The position numbers and the translations under genes were made by a program. From contig CAZMGV010000001.1 of the NCBI GenBank assembly GCA_964565925.1, positions 62,001-126,000 of the forward strand: a stretch of 64,000 bases of DNA. The letters run 5' to 3'. Positions 16,070 through 24,381 of the stretch are shown here, piece after piece. The stretch comes from CAZMGV01 sp964565925. Its GTDB lineage: Bacteria > JAGRBM01 > JAHCIT01. Numbering within the stretch: position 1 is the first letter of the stretch; every line of letters starts with the position of its first letter. The notes beneath the pieces are model-generated. The model had not been told where the DNA came from. It was given only the letters and a program-made list of their open reading frames with translations, and ran no database searches.

Positions 16070-16298
16070 GACTCCTAAGGGTAAACACCACGTTCAATAT
16101 TCTCAAGCGGTCCGACATGCCGGTGAGCCGCCACCGGGGCTCTTCCGGACTGGAGTGCCCTGCATCGAACTCGACTATACCGCGCGGGTCGGCGCCCACG
16201 GTGATCCCTTCACGGAACGTCACCCCGTGCTTCTGCTCGTTGCTCCGGGCCTTCACCGGGTCCCACTCGTACCGTCTGCCACCGTGTCTTGTTTGCAC
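15972..16298 (-). CDS. brnT: BrnT-type ribonuclease toxin
   Basis: A 108-residue member of the RelE-like BrnT family of type II toxins, which cleave RNA and arrest growth. Family hallmarks are the YEWDPVKARSNEQKHGVTF opening, the acidic HSSPEEPRWRLTG turn, the strand LRILNVVFTLR and the RIISARRANREE active-site end. The start is GTG with only a weak ribosome-binding site, consistent with low toxin translation. It is the first gene of a two-gene minus-strand operon with brnA, the normal BrnTA order. It lies in a gene-poor stretch, as mobile stability modules often do. Confidence 0.85.
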   Translation of the reverse strand: MQTRHGGRRYEWDPVKARSNEQKHGVTFREGITVGADPRGIVEFDAGHSSPEEPRWRLTGMSDRLRILNVVFTLRSHGDEEETVRIISARRANREETACYEARFHDDG

Positions 16299-16462
16299 TT
16301 TTCCACCCGTCCGGACGCGGATGGCGGTATCTGTGCATCCGCCGTGCCAGCGGGCCGCTGTGCGAAACGTCAGGATTTCAGGGAGTTACGCGCGGACGGT
16401 CCGGCGTAAATGGTCACCTGTTCGGAATCCGAACAGGGCGTTTGCCACCCCGTTTCCCAAAC

Positions 16463-16490
16463 AAAAAGGGCGAACCGCCGGTCCGCCCCT
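16463..16490 (-). terminator. Terminator after the di-heme peroxidase gene
   Basis: On the minus strand GGGCG...CGCCC with three further inner pairs is followed by TTTTTGTTT. It sits 23 bases past the peroxidase stop. Confidence 0.8.
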
Positions 16491-16512
16491 TTCGGCTGAA
16501 ACCGAGTTCTGA

Positions 16513-17724
16513 TTACTTCGGGAACTCCGTGGGTTCCTCCACCGGGGTCACTTCGCCGGTAAGCGCCTCCATGAAGGCGACGAGGTCGTCCACTTCGGCG
16601 TCCGTCAGTTTCAGCGGCTTGATTAGCGGCGAGTGCCAGGTGTTGGCATTGCCGCCCCGGTTATAAAGCTGCACCACGTCCTTCAGGGTCTTCTCCGAGC
16701 CGTCGTGCATGTAGGGCGCGCTCTGGGCGATATTGCGGAGCGTCGGCGTCTTGAAGGCGCCCTTGTCCTGCTCCTGCTTCGACACCACGAACCGGCCCAT
16801 GTCCTTGCAGACGGCGCCGTCGCAACCCACGCCCAGATTATGGAACGCGTTGTCGCTGAAGGCGGCGCCCACATGGCACGCCGTGCACTTGGCCTTGGTG
16901 CCGAACAGCTTCTCGCCCCGGACCGCCGCTTCGCTCATGGCCGTTTCGTTGCCGGCCTTCCACTGGTCATAGGGGGAGTTGCCCGAGACAACCGTCCGCT
17001 CGAAGGCGGCGATGGCGTCGGCGATGGAATCGATCGTGATGGCCTTCGAACCGAACGCCGCCTTGAACAGCGGCTCGTACCCCTTGATGGCGGAGATCTT
17101 CTTAACCGCCAGTGCATGTTCCGGCATACCCATCTCGATGGGGTTCGTGATCGGCCCCTTGGCCTGCGCTTCGAGGTCCGGCGCGCGTCCGTCCCAGAAC
17201 TGGGGCGACACAAACAGCGTATTCAGAACCACCGGGGCGTTGCGTCCGCCCTTTTGTCCCTTGATGCCAACCGAGGTCGGCCCCTCGTCGCTCCAGCCCA
17301 GATTGGGGGCGTGGCAGGAGGCGCACGAGATCGTGTCGTCGAACGACAGCCGCTTGTCGAAATAGAGTACCCGGCCCAGTTCGGCCTTCTCCGGCGTAAT
17401 GGGCTTGTCGGCATTCACGAACGCCGCGCCTTCCTGGCCTTTGAGCCCCAGCGGCAGTTCGAACGGCACGAGTGCCGCGTACTGATCGTCTTCGGCGATC
17501 TTCGCGATCTCCGCCTTGGAGAGCCAGCGCAGCGGCTTGCCCTTCTTCACGGCCGGACGGCCCCCGCCAGAACCGCCGATACCGGCGGCGGCCTGTGCCA
17601 CGGGGGCCTTGCCGCCCGCTTCGGTCGTCGCCGCGTTCTGCTGGGCGCAGCGGGCGAGCATCAGCCCGGCCGTGCCCAGCGCCAGGGTCGTCAGGATAAA
17701 GGATCTGGAGGTGTGAGAAGTCAT
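16513..17724 (-). CDS. Di-heme cytochrome c peroxidase (MauG/CcpA family)
   Basis: Periplasmic enzyme of 403 residues that reduces hydrogen peroxide with cytochrome c electrons. Two heme-c sites are seen, CASCH (134-138) in the N-terminal peroxidatic domain and CTACH (280-284) in the C-terminal electron-transfer domain. FWDGRAPDLEAQA, ITNPIEMGMPEH and the late TPTLRNIAQSAPYMHDGS are hallmark segments of bacterial CCPs. The N-terminus is a signal sequence; a Cys at 26 follows an Arg, so the lipobox is poor. A Gly/Ala linker covers about residues 32-58. AAGGGA lies 8-9 bases before the ATG. With Tpx and YaaA it adds to peroxide defence, though the genes are not in one operon. Confidence 0.93.
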   Translation of the reverse strand: MTSHTSRSFILTTLALGTAGLMLARCAQQNAATTEAGGKAPVAQAAAGIGGSGGGRPAVKKGKPLRWLSKAEIAKIAEDDQYAALVPFELPLGLKGQEGAAFVNADKPITPEKAELGRVLYFDKRLSFDDTISCASCHAPNLGWSDEGPTSVGIKGQKGGRNAPVVLNTLFVSPQFWDGRAPDLEAQAKGPITNPIEMGMPEHALAVKKISAIKGYEPLFKAAFGSKAITIDSIADAIAAFERTVVSGNSPYDQWKAGNETAMSEAAVRGEKLFGTKAKCTACHVGAAFSDNAFHNLGVGCDGAVCKDMGRFVVSKQEQDKGAFKTPTLRNIAQSAPYMHDGSEKTLKDVVQLYNRGGNANTWHSPLIKPLKLTDAEVDDLVAFMEALTGEVTPVEEPTEFPK

Positions 17725-17916
17725 GATCTGGGGTCCCTTTCGTCAAAAGGAGTTATTCGGTCCGCCCGGAAATCCTACCCCAAATCCGCAAAAAAACGAC
17801 TTATGTCTAAGTCTCAAGTGACTTCCGAAAATCCCGGTTGAACCGGGGCACGGGCCGGTTTATAGACAGGGGACCGGAAGCCGGATGACGGGCTTCCCCG
17901 GGAGAACCACCGACTC

Positions 17917-18216
17917 ATGGCACTCAAGGATATGTTCGACGAGATTCGCGAGAAGAACGAAAAGCAGCTCACCCAGCTGTTCGTGGACCTGATGCAGAAC
18001 AAGCGGTTCACGTCCAGTGTGGTGAAGGCGTTCGAGCTTTCGACCGACGCGCGCAACACCATCGACCAGAACACGCAGGAACTGATCAAGTCGCTCAACC
18101 TGCCGACCCGCGAAGAGATCGGCGGGCTCGCCGACAAGGTGAAGCACCTGACCAAGAAGATTTCCGATCTGGATTCCAAGCTGATCCAGCTCTCCAAGAA
18201 GATCGACCAGGCGTAA
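17917..18216 (+). CDS. Phasin-like coiled-coil protein
   Basis: A 99-residue helical protein with no signal peptide. The first 65 residues form amphipathic helices (MFDEIREKNEKQLTQLFVDL), followed by LNLPTREEIGGLADKV and a coiled coil of Lys/Leu heptads to the end. The LNLPTR segment followed by a coiled coil resembles phasin-family and PhaE-like proteins that coat polyhydroxyalkanoate granules. No PHA synthase gene is nearby, so this is tentative. It is 21 bases upstream of the acyltransferase gene and probably cotranscribed with it. Confidence 0.6.
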   Translation: MALKDMFDEIREKNEKQLTQLFVDLMQNKRFTSSVVKAFELSTDARNTIDQNTQELIKSLNLPTREEIGGLADKVKHLTKKISDLDSKLIQLSKKIDQA

Positions 18217-18237
18217 GCCTTAAGGACAGGACGGCAC

Positions 18238-19302
18238 ATGCCCGAGCGGACGCAGGACAAAATCCGCGAGCTGAAGGGCGAGCTGCTGGACCTGCTCGAT
18301 CTCGCCGCCTCCGACCCCGCGCAGCGCAAGATCCGCACGGAACTGGCGGCCCGGCTGGACCGGATCGCCGCGCAGGCGTCCGGGCTCCCTGAAACCGAAC
18401 CGCAGAAGGTCCGCTACCGGGTCGTCTCCGATATTCTGGAGGCGGTGGAGCCGTTCCTCGGATCGCTGCAGCCCGCGAAACTGCAGGAACGGGTCGAGAA
18501 GTTCCAGCTCCGCAACCGCTCGCTCGACATCGACGACTTCGGCATGGACCCGGCCTTTATCCAGCAGGTCCAGCCGGTCATCGACTTCCTGTACGACCGC
18601 TGGTTCCGGGTGAAGGCGGAAGGGGCCGACGCGGTCCCGCAGCACGGCCGGGCGATCCTGGTGGGGAACCACTCCGGCACCCTGCCCTACGACGCCGTGA
18701 TGATCAGCCACTCGATCCTGAGGGCGACCGACGGACGGCGCCTGCCCCGCTTCATGCTCGACAACATCTTCGCCAATGCGTCGTTCGCGGGGCCGCTGAT
18801 CGCCCGTAGCGGCATGGTCCGCGCCTCGCAGGAAAACGCCACACGGCTGCTCGACGCCGGGGAGATCGTCGGCGTTTTTCCGGAAGGCATGCGCGGGCTG
18901 GGCAAGCTGTACCGCCAGCGCTACCAGCTCCAGCGTTTCGGCCGCGGCGGCTTCGTCAAGCTGGCCGTGCGCACGCGCGCCCCGATCATCCCGGTGGCGG
19001 TGGTGGGCGCCGAGGAGATCATGCCGCTCATCAGCCGGGGCGGCTGGCTGTCCAAGGCGCTGGGTTTCTCGTATTTCCCCATCACCCCGACCTGGCCTCT
19101 GCTGGGGCCGGCCGGGCTCATGCCGTTTCCCACCCGGTGGTCCATCCGGTACGGCAAGCCGATCGACCTGTCGGACTACACCGAGAAAGACCTGCGGGAC
19201 GAAATCCTCGTCACCGAGCTCAAGGAACGGGTCCGGGCCACGGTTCAGGAGATGCTCTACGACCTGCTCAAGGAACGCAAAAGCGTTTTCGCGGGCAGCT
19301 GA
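18238..19302 (+). CDS. Phospholipid/glycerol acyltransferase (PlsC-like)
   Basis: A 354-residue membrane-associated acyltransferase, probably acylating lysophosphatidate or a related glycerolipid. The active site is NHSGTLPYDAVM: the His and Asp are separated by six residues rather than the usual four, a spacing I know from the NHSG-type subgroup of actinobacterial and deltaproteobacterial enzymes. Motif III is VFPEGMRGLGK, and APIIPVAVVGAEE follows. The first 110 residues form a helical extension absent from classical PlsC. It follows the phasin-like gene closely. Confidence 0.85.
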   Translation: MPERTQDKIRELKGELLDLLDLAASDPAQRKIRTELAARLDRIAAQASGLPETEPQKVRYRVVSDILEAVEPFLGSLQPAKLQERVEKFQLRNRSLDIDDFGMDPAFIQQVQPVIDFLYDRWFRVKAEGADAVPQHGRAILVGNHSGTLPYDAVMISHSILRATDGRRLPRFMLDNIFANASFAGPLIARSGMVRASQENATRLLDAGEIVGVFPEGMRGLGKLYRQRYQLQRFGRGGFVKLAVRTRAPIIPVAVVGAEEIMPLISRGGWLSKALGFSYFPITPTWPLLGPAGLMPFPTRWSIRYGKPIDLSDYTEKDLRDEILVTELKERVRATVQEMLYDLLKERKSVFAGS

Positions 19303-19314
19303 GAGCGCCGGCGG

Positions 19315-20130
19315 CTACTTCTTCTTTTCCGGCTTCTCTGATTTTTCTTTCGGCAGCAGTTCGAAATACGGGCGGAACAGGTCGAACGACCCGCGCTTGC
19401 AGGCGATCATTTCGTGCGGCGCGCGCTCGCCGTCCATGAGTACCGTAAAATCCAGTTCGCTGCCGTCCAGGTTGTACAGCGTGCCGCCCACCGCGTAGAC
19501 CACCGCCATGGCGGAGGCGAGGTCCCAGATGCGGCAGCGCGGGACATGGCTCGCGGCAAATCCGCCGGCGGCCAGGTAGCCCAGCTGCGAGGCGACCGAG
19601 CCCAGGGCCCGCACCTTTCCCGGGAACGTGATCCGGAACTTGCGGTGCGACCCCGACTGGACGGCGATCTGCGTGTTCTTGGTGATGACCGGGTCTCTCA
19701 GCGCATGGAGCACCGTGCCGTTCAGCTTCGGCGCGCCGCCCGGAGCCAGCACGAACAGGTCATGGGACTTGGGCACGCTCATAAAACCGCCGACCGGTTT
19801 CCCGTTCTTGAGCAGCCCCACGCAGATCGCCCAGGCCGAGAGCGCCGCCGTAAAGGCCGCCGTACCGTCGATGGGGTCGATGGCCCAGCAGTATTCGGCC
19901 TCCGAGGGCCTGGGTCCCGGCAGCTTGCCGGCCTCTTCGCCGATAATGGCGTGGTCCGGGAACGCCTTGTGGATCCGGTCGACGATCAGTTTCTGGACCG
20001 CACGGTCGGCCTCGGTAACGAGCGAGTTGTCATCCTTGAGGTCGAAACCCACCTTCATGAACATGGACAGTGCGAGTTCGTCCGCCTCGCGGCTGAGGTC
20101 GGTCAGAAACTGTTCGGTTACCTGGCTCAT
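19315..20130 (-). CDS. Inositol monophosphatase family phosphatase
   Basis: Mg-dependent sugar-phosphate phosphatase of 271 residues. The metal sites are all present: GEE (64-66), DPIDGT (85-90) and WD in the CRIWDLASAMAV segment. Candidate substrates are inositol phosphate, histidinol phosphate or 3'-phosphoadenosine phosphate; the sequence does not decide. The C-terminus is a short Lys/Glu tail. It is convergent with the acyltransferase gene, with only 12 bases between stops, and is probably cotranscribed with the methyltransferase gene upstream on the minus strand. Confidence 0.85.
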   Translation of the reverse strand: MSQVTEQFLTDLSREADELALSMFMKVGFDLKDDNSLVTEADRAVQKLIVDRIHKAFPDHAIIGEEAGKLPGPRPSEAEYCWAIDPIDGTAAFTAALSAWAICVGLLKNGKPVGGFMSVPKSHDLFVLAPGGAPKLNGTVLHALRDPVITKNTQIAVQSGSHRKFRITFPGKVRALGSVASQLGYLAAGGFAASHVPRCRIWDLASAMAVVYAVGGTLYNLDGSELDFTVLMDGERAPHEMIACKRGSFDLFRPYFELLPKEKSEKPEKKK

Positions 20131-20171
20131 AATGGAGTTCCTGTAGATTCCCCGCAGACCTGACGGCGCGC

Positions 20172-20801
20172 TCAGGCGGCCGCCGCTCCCCGTTTCGCGG
20201 GCTTGCGGGCGATGCCTTCGAACGATCCGGAGCGCAGCCGCTCCCAGTGCGGGATCTCCAGTTTCAGCCCCTCCAGCACCTGCCGGTATTCCGTTTCGGA
20301 AAACATGAGGTCGTAGGGATGATCGGTCACCGCCCTGAGGATCAGCCCGAACGGGGTCCGGTGGAAAAACTCGATGGGCGTATCGGTAAAGACGAAATAC
20401 CCGCCGGGTTTCAGGATCCGGTTCACCTCGGCCAGCGCGGTGCGCCAGTTGGGAATATGGTGGAACACCTGAAACTGGAACACGGCGTCGTAGGCGCCCG
20501 GAGCCGCCGGAATGGCGGTCGCCGAACCGGTCGAAAGCGACAGGCGGTCCAGGTGTTTTCCGAGGCGGCTGCGGGCACGCGCCAGCTGACGTTCGTCAAA
20601 GTCGAAGGCGTCCATGGCGCCCGGGTTCATGGTCGACAGGATGGCCGGGATGGCTGCCCCCTCGCCGCAGCCGATTTCGAGCACTCTGGGGCTGGCCGGA
20701 ACGCCGGCAAGCCGGGCCGCGAGCCGTCGCACGGACCGCTCCCGCAGGGAGCGCCGGACCGGGGAGTTAACGAACCATTTTTCGACCGGATTCAGTTCCA
20801 T
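20172..20801 (-). CDS. Class I SAM-dependent methyltransferase
   Basis: A 209-residue methyltransferase of the Methyltransf_11 type. Motif I is VLEIGCGEGAAIPA, motif II has the acidic DAFDFDERQL, and VFQFQVFHHIPNWRTALAEV and LKPGGYFVFTD are motif III/IV segments. UbiE- and BioC-like proteins share this fold, so the substrate remains open. It is 41 bases upstream of the phosphatase gene on the same strand. Confidence 0.85.
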   Translation of the reverse strand: MELNPVEKWFVNSPVRRSLRERSVRRLAARLAGVPASPRVLEIGCGEGAAIPAILSTMNPGAMDAFDFDERQLARARSRLGKHLDRLSLSTGSATAIPAAPGAYDAVFQFQVFHHIPNWRTALAEVNRILKPGGYFVFTDTPIEFFHRTPFGLILRAVTDHPYDLMFSETEYRQVLEGLKLEIPHWERLRSGSFEGIARKPAKRGAAAA

Positions 20802-20918
20802 GGGAAACCCTGTTCTTTTGCCAACTTGGCCGTGTAAACTGTGTTAAATCAAGGGTATACGTTGCGTGGAGCAGCCCGGTTCCGGACCGATTCCGGAGGG
20901 GTTGTGCCGAAGGGGTCT

Positions 20919-22367
20919 ATGGCGGCCACGGCGGACAATGAAGTGACGGCGGTTTCCGATCTGGCGAACCAGACGCGGTTCCGCATCCTCATGGCGAACT
21001 TCGCGACGACCATCGTCTCGGTCGCCGTGCTGACCTCGCTTGCGCCGTTTTTTGCCGACATCCGGATGGCCGATCTGGTCACTTTCGCGCCGTTCCTGCT
21101 GGCGGTCACCGCCATCGCGGGCACCGCGCAGGTGTTCCTGAACGAGCGGGACCTGAAACGGATCGTCTACTTCTCCCACCCGGACGACCCCAGCGCCCGG
21201 CGGCTCGAGCCCGTCTACTGGCTGATCGTCAAGATCGTGATGGGGCTCTCGATCATCTCGGTCGTGTTCGTGCCGCTCATCCTGTGGGCCTACGACGTCA
21301 CCATCCTGGATCTCTACCGGATGGGGATCACCGGAATCCTCAACTTCCTGCTGGCCGATTTCGTCGCCGTGATCGTCATGGGCGTGGGACTCTTTTTCCA
21401 TGCGAAGCTCGACCGGGAGACCGCCGAGACCGCGGCCCGCGCCCGCACGCACGTGAACCCGGCGTCGGTGCAGCATCTGGCCGACAACTTCGCGTTGCGC
21501 GCCGCCATCGTCTCGATGGGCCTGTGGGGCTTCGGAGCGATGTCGAGCGCGATCATCACCCTGAAGGTTCTCAAGTGGGGCAACTTCTTCGCCCTGTTCA
21601 TCATGAGCGTGACGATCGGGATCGGCGTGATTGTCTTCCCGTTCCAGTATTTCGTGTTCCGGCGCCTGTTCCGCCCGCTGAAGAAGCGCGTGCTCCAGTC
21701 GCTCTCCCAGAGCTTCGCCGTGGCCTCCCTGTCGGAGGCGTCCTCGGTGCTCAAGAACGAGGACATGGAAAAAGGCCGGATCCTGTTCCACTTCCGGCTG
21801 GTGGGGGGCGTGTTCACCGCCACCATCTTCTACATCTTCGGCGACCAGGTGCCCGCCTACATGTTCTGGACCGGGATGACCTACACCTGCGTCACGCTGC
21901 TGTGCCTGGGCCTCACCTATATGGGCGACCGGATCGCCGCCTACTCCGAATACCTGCGCATCATGTCCGACGGCGTCGCGCTCATCCTGCTGATCCAGTT
22001 CGCCGGTTCCATGACGACGCCGGGGCCCGGTATTTTCTTCGTGATGATCATGGCCATCTGCCTGCAGAAGGATTTCGAAACCGCCATGGTGTCGACGGTG
22101 TTTTTCTCGGCCCTGTATGGCGGCGTGCTGCTGCTGGAGTTCTACGGCTACCTGCCGTACGCCCCCTACATTCCGAACAACCTGCTGCTGGAGACCGTGC
22201 TGAAAAACGGCCTGTGGGCGTCCTATCCGCCGGCCGCGCTGTTCGCGCTCAACTTCGCGCTCGTGTCGGGCGGCATGCTGCTGGGCGCGCTGCTGGGGCG
22301 GCACTTCCGCCGCCGTTACGATCTCGACCGTAACGAGCAGGACGACATTCTCGACGGCCTCAAATAA
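20919..22367 (+). CDS. Polytopic membrane protein, unknown
   Basis: An integral membrane protein of about 482 residues with some ten to twelve hydrophobic segments, which I cannot assign to a family. Two blocks, roughly residues 20-245 and 285-465, are separated by a cytoplasmic-looking loop (FRPLKKRVLQSLSQS ... LKNEDMEKGRIL). The layout recalls the membrane sensor halves of some histidine kinases, but no kinase, cyclase or other output domain follows; the C-terminus is short and charged (RRRYDLDRNEQDDILDG). ATG 20919 has AAGGGG close upstream; GTG codons at 20904 and 20841 are in frame alternatives. Confidence 0.7.
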   Translation: MAATADNEVTAVSDLANQTRFRILMANFATTIVSVAVLTSLAPFFADIRMADLVTFAPFLLAVTAIAGTAQVFLNERDLKRIVYFSHPDDPSARRLEPVYWLIVKIVMGLSIISVVFVPLILWAYDVTILDLYRMGITGILNFLLADFVAVIVMGVGLFFHAKLDRETAETAARARTHVNPASVQHLADNFALRAAIVSMGLWGFGAMSSAIITLKVLKWGNFFALFIMSVTIGIGVIVFPFQYFVFRRLFRPLKKRVLQSLSQSFAVASLSEASSVLKNEDMEKGRILFHFRLVGGVFTATIFYIFGDQVPAYMFWTGMTYTCVTLLCLGLTYMGDRIAAYSEYLRIMSDGVALILLIQFAGSMTTPGPGIFFVMIMAICLQKDFETAMVSTVFFSALYGGVLLLEFYGYLPYAPYIPNNLLLETVLKNGLWASYPPAALFALNFALVSGGMLLGALLGRHFRRRYDLDRNEQDDILDGLK

Positions 22368-22433
22368 GCGGCCTGAGCCGATAAGCCAGAAACAGCCGGT
22401 CTGAAACGGGCAGCCTGAAACGGGCGGCCCGAA

Positions 22434-23273
22434 TTACGCGGCCTGCTGAAGGATATGTTTCGGCGCCACGAGCCGGACGAGCGTGATTTCCGACGGGCAG
22501 TCGCGCCGGTAGGGAACCCCCGTATAGCCAAGGCCCCGGTTCACGTAGAGATGCGACTTCGGCCTGGCGGCGGTTTCGGCCGGCTGATGGCGGACGAACC
22601 GCCCCCGGTCATAGGGCCCCAGCACGTTGGCAATATGCACGCGCTTGCCATTGGGCATCTCGAACGACAGCTGCCCGCCGTGCGTATGCCCGGACAGTTG
22701 CAGATCGAAGCCCAGTTTCGCCGCCAGCGGGAACGCGTCCGGCCGGTGCGACAGCAGCAGATGATATTTGGAAGGGTCCATGCCCTTTGCCGCCCATTCC
22801 TGGAGCTTGGGGTAGTCCGACGGCGCCGAGAGCGGAGTCATGGGGTCGTCGATCCCCCAGACCACGAGGCCCTTCAGCGCGTCCGATTCCCAGCGGTCCC
22901 CGCGCAGGATGACTGCGTGGGTATTCTCCCGGTAAACCTTGGTGAGACGGTTCGGCCCGAAATAGAAATCGTGGTTGCCGAGGATCGCCAGCACCGCGAC
23001 GCGGGGGTTGAGGCGCTCAAACGGCTCGATGTAGTCCGGCTCGTAGCGGCGCGGCCAGTCCATGGCGTCGCCGGTAATGACAACGAGATCGGGGGAAAGG
23101 CCGTTGATGAGCGCGATGTTCTCCGCCCACTGCTCCGCCCGGTGGTAGCGGCCGATATGCAGGTCCGACACCTGGACGATTTTCGTGCCGTGCAGATGCG
23201 CGAGATGCGAGGGAATTTCCTCGTAGATCTCCTCGACATGCGGTGGATCGGTATGGCGCTGCCAGATCGACAT
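22434..23273 (-). CDS. Metallophosphoesterase (calcineurin-like)
   Basis: A 279-residue binuclear metal phosphoesterase. The five conserved blocks are in order: VSDLHIGRYH, VITGDAMDW, AILGNHDFYFG, LLLSHRPD and LQLSGHTHGGQ. The absence of a membrane anchor and the GHTHGGQ ending resemble the YkuE/YaeI group, but the substrate is unknown. The gene follows hsp20 on the same strand across a structured 145-base spacer. Confidence 0.88.
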   Translation of the reverse strand: MSIWQRHTDPPHVEEIYEEIPSHLAHLHGTKIVQVSDLHIGRYHRAEQWAENIALINGLSPDLVVITGDAMDWPRRYEPDYIEPFERLNPRVAVLAILGNHDFYFGPNRLTKVYRENTHAVILRGDRWESDALKGLVVWGIDDPMTPLSAPSDYPKLQEWAAKGMDPSKYHLLLSHRPDAFPLAAKLGFDLQLSGHTHGGQLSFEMPNGKRVHIANVLGPYDRGRFVRHQPAETAARPKSHLYVNRGLGYTGVPYRRDCPSEITLVRLVAPKHILQQAA

Positions 23274-23297
23274 CGGGCCCTATTCTAGACTGAACCG

Positions 23298-23393
23298 CCC
23301 CGTACTAAAAAACGGGGTGTCCAGACGCCCCCTTGAAGGCTCGGTGACCAACGGTTCCGGCCCCGCAGTCGCAGAGCCGGAACCCGTCTGGAC
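23298..23393. repeat. Nested inverted repeats between hsp20 and the phosphoesterase gene
   Basis: A hairpin CCCCGT / ACGGGG (23298-23303 with 23312-23317) is followed by a two-level structure. GTCCAGACG (23319-23327) pairs with CGTCTGGAC (23385-23393), and inside it GGTTCCGGC (23353-23361) pairs with GCCGGAACC (23376-23384), both perfect 9-bp stems that abut on the right side. It lies in the 3' region of hsp20 and could end transcription or stabilise the message; no T-run follows the large structure. Confidence 0.6.
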
Positions 23394-23418
23394 GTGATCT
23401 GTACCGTGTCTGCCTGCT

Positions 23419-23850
23419 TCAGGCAGCCTTCACTTCCACCCGGCGCGGCTTGTCGGCCTCGCGCTTGGGCAGCGTCAGGGTGAGGACGCCGTCCTTCACC
23501 TTCGCCTCTACCTTCGAGTTATCGACCTGGTAGGGGAGCGTCACCGTGCGGCTGAACTTGCCGGCCGTGCGTTCGCGGCGGACGTAGTTCTCTTTCTTCG
23601 TTTCCGTATCAGTCTTGCGTTCGCCCGACACCTGCACGGTGTCACCTTCGACCGAGATCTGGAGGTCCGAGGCCGGGACGCCAGGGATGTCCATCTTCAG
23701 GATATAGCCCTCGCCGTCCTGGATGGCGTCGATGGCCGGCGCGCTGACGGGAGCCGCCGCCGGTGCAGCGTTAAAATCGCTGAAGAACCGGTCGAAATCG
23801 TACCACGGATTGCGTGAGGCCGTCGGCATAAGCGTTGAACGAAGCAGCAT
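23419..23850 (-). CDS. Small heat-shock protein, Hsp20/alpha-crystallin family
   Basis: A 143-residue ATP-independent holdase that binds unfolding proteins. The alpha-crystallin domain covers about residues 42-135 and includes YILKMDIPGVPASDLQIS, a short disordered insert, AGKFSRTVTLPYQVDNSK and DGVLTLTLPKRE, the conserved VLTLTLPK end. The N-terminus, WYDFDRFFSDF, is the usual oligomerisation region. AAGGAG 8 bases before the ATG supports the start. A TTGACA box lies about 95 bases upstream on the minus strand, but I see no good matching -10 box. Confidence 0.95.
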   Translation of the reverse strand: MLLRSTLMPTASRNPWYDFDRFFSDFNAAPAAAPVSAPAIDAIQDGEGYILKMDIPGVPASDLQISVEGDTVQVSGERKTDTETKKENYVRRERTAGKFSRTVTLPYQVDNSKVEAKVKDGVLTLTLPKREADKPRRVEVKAA

Positions 23851-24050
23851 GAGTATTCTCCTTGGAATTCAGCCCGCATTTCTGTGCAGGCAACTACCGC
23901 CACTGGCGGCTCGCCCGTTGATCTGCGTCCGATCGGAAAACTGTCAAGGCCCATTGACCAGCGGGATGCCCGGATGAACGAGATTTCAGACAGTGAGGGA
24001 GCAGCGGGTTGACGGAAGAAGGGACGTGGTTAGCTTAGAGCCTTGCGCCA

Positions 24051-24083
24051 ACGAAAAGAGGCGGCCCGTTTCCGGACCGCCTC
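24051..24083 (-). terminator. Terminator at the end of the AT-rich insert
   Basis: GAGGCGG (24058-24064) pairs with CCGCCTC (24077-24083) with three more inner pairs. On the minus strand the stem is followed by TTTTCGTT. It lies 300 bases beyond the stop of the 446-residue exported protein gene, so the transcript extends through 24084-24381. Confidence 0.75.
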
Positions 24084-24156
24084 CCACGCTTCCCTGCTAG
24101 ACTTCGTGAAACTGGCGCAGACCTCCCAACGGCCCCGGCGGTGTGAACAGCGCTAG

Positions 24157-24321
24157 CTATTCGCCCGGTTCGCCCAGCGGGATCAGGACCGCATCCTTCC
24201 ACCATCGACGATACGGTCGTCGCCAAAGATGTTCTCGACGTAAATAAGTCGAAGCGGAATCGCCGCTAAGGTAAATGCCCACAAACTGCCCAAGAGCGAA
24301 TGAACTGCTCCCGGACTTCAT
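24157..24321 (-). CDS. Possible 54-residue peptide, doubtful
   Basis: An open frame from ATG 24321 to TAG 24157, located between the AT-rich exported protein gene and its terminator. It has no ribosome-binding site, and its composition (many Arg and Trp: REHLWRRPYRRWWKD) is not typical. A second frame across the same bases reads LWAFTLAAIPLRLIYVENIF and resembles the end of a longer protein, so this may be a decayed gene rather than a peptide. Confidence 0.2.
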   Translation of the reverse strand: MKSGSSSFALGQFVGIYLSGDSASTYLRREHLWRRPYRRWWKDAVLIPLGEPGE

Positions 24322-24381
24322 CACCATCGTGAATATACGTCCTGTAATTTTAGCTTTGCTTCATCCCATCCCTTGAAATGG

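Larger units (their letters stand above)
23851..24381. other. 530-base interval upstream of hsp20
   Basis: The left part (23851-24050) should hold the hsp20 promoter; a TTGACA sequence on the minus strand (23942-23947) is the only clear box. The middle holds the minus-strand terminator at 24051-24083. The right part (24084-24381) is of mixed composition and contains one possible 54-codon frame. I see no RNA gene or mobile-element end. Confidence 0.4.

Noticed and set aside
17640..17724. Lipoprotein signal on the di-heme peroxidase
   Set aside because: The only cysteine near the signal end is preceded by Arg, which does not fit a lipobox; an ordinary cleaved signal is more likely.
23942..23947. 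TTGACA as the -35 box of an hsp20 promoter
   Set aside because: No acceptable -10 box lies 16-18 bases downstream on the minus strand, and no heat-shock sigma consensus is seen; kept only as a note.
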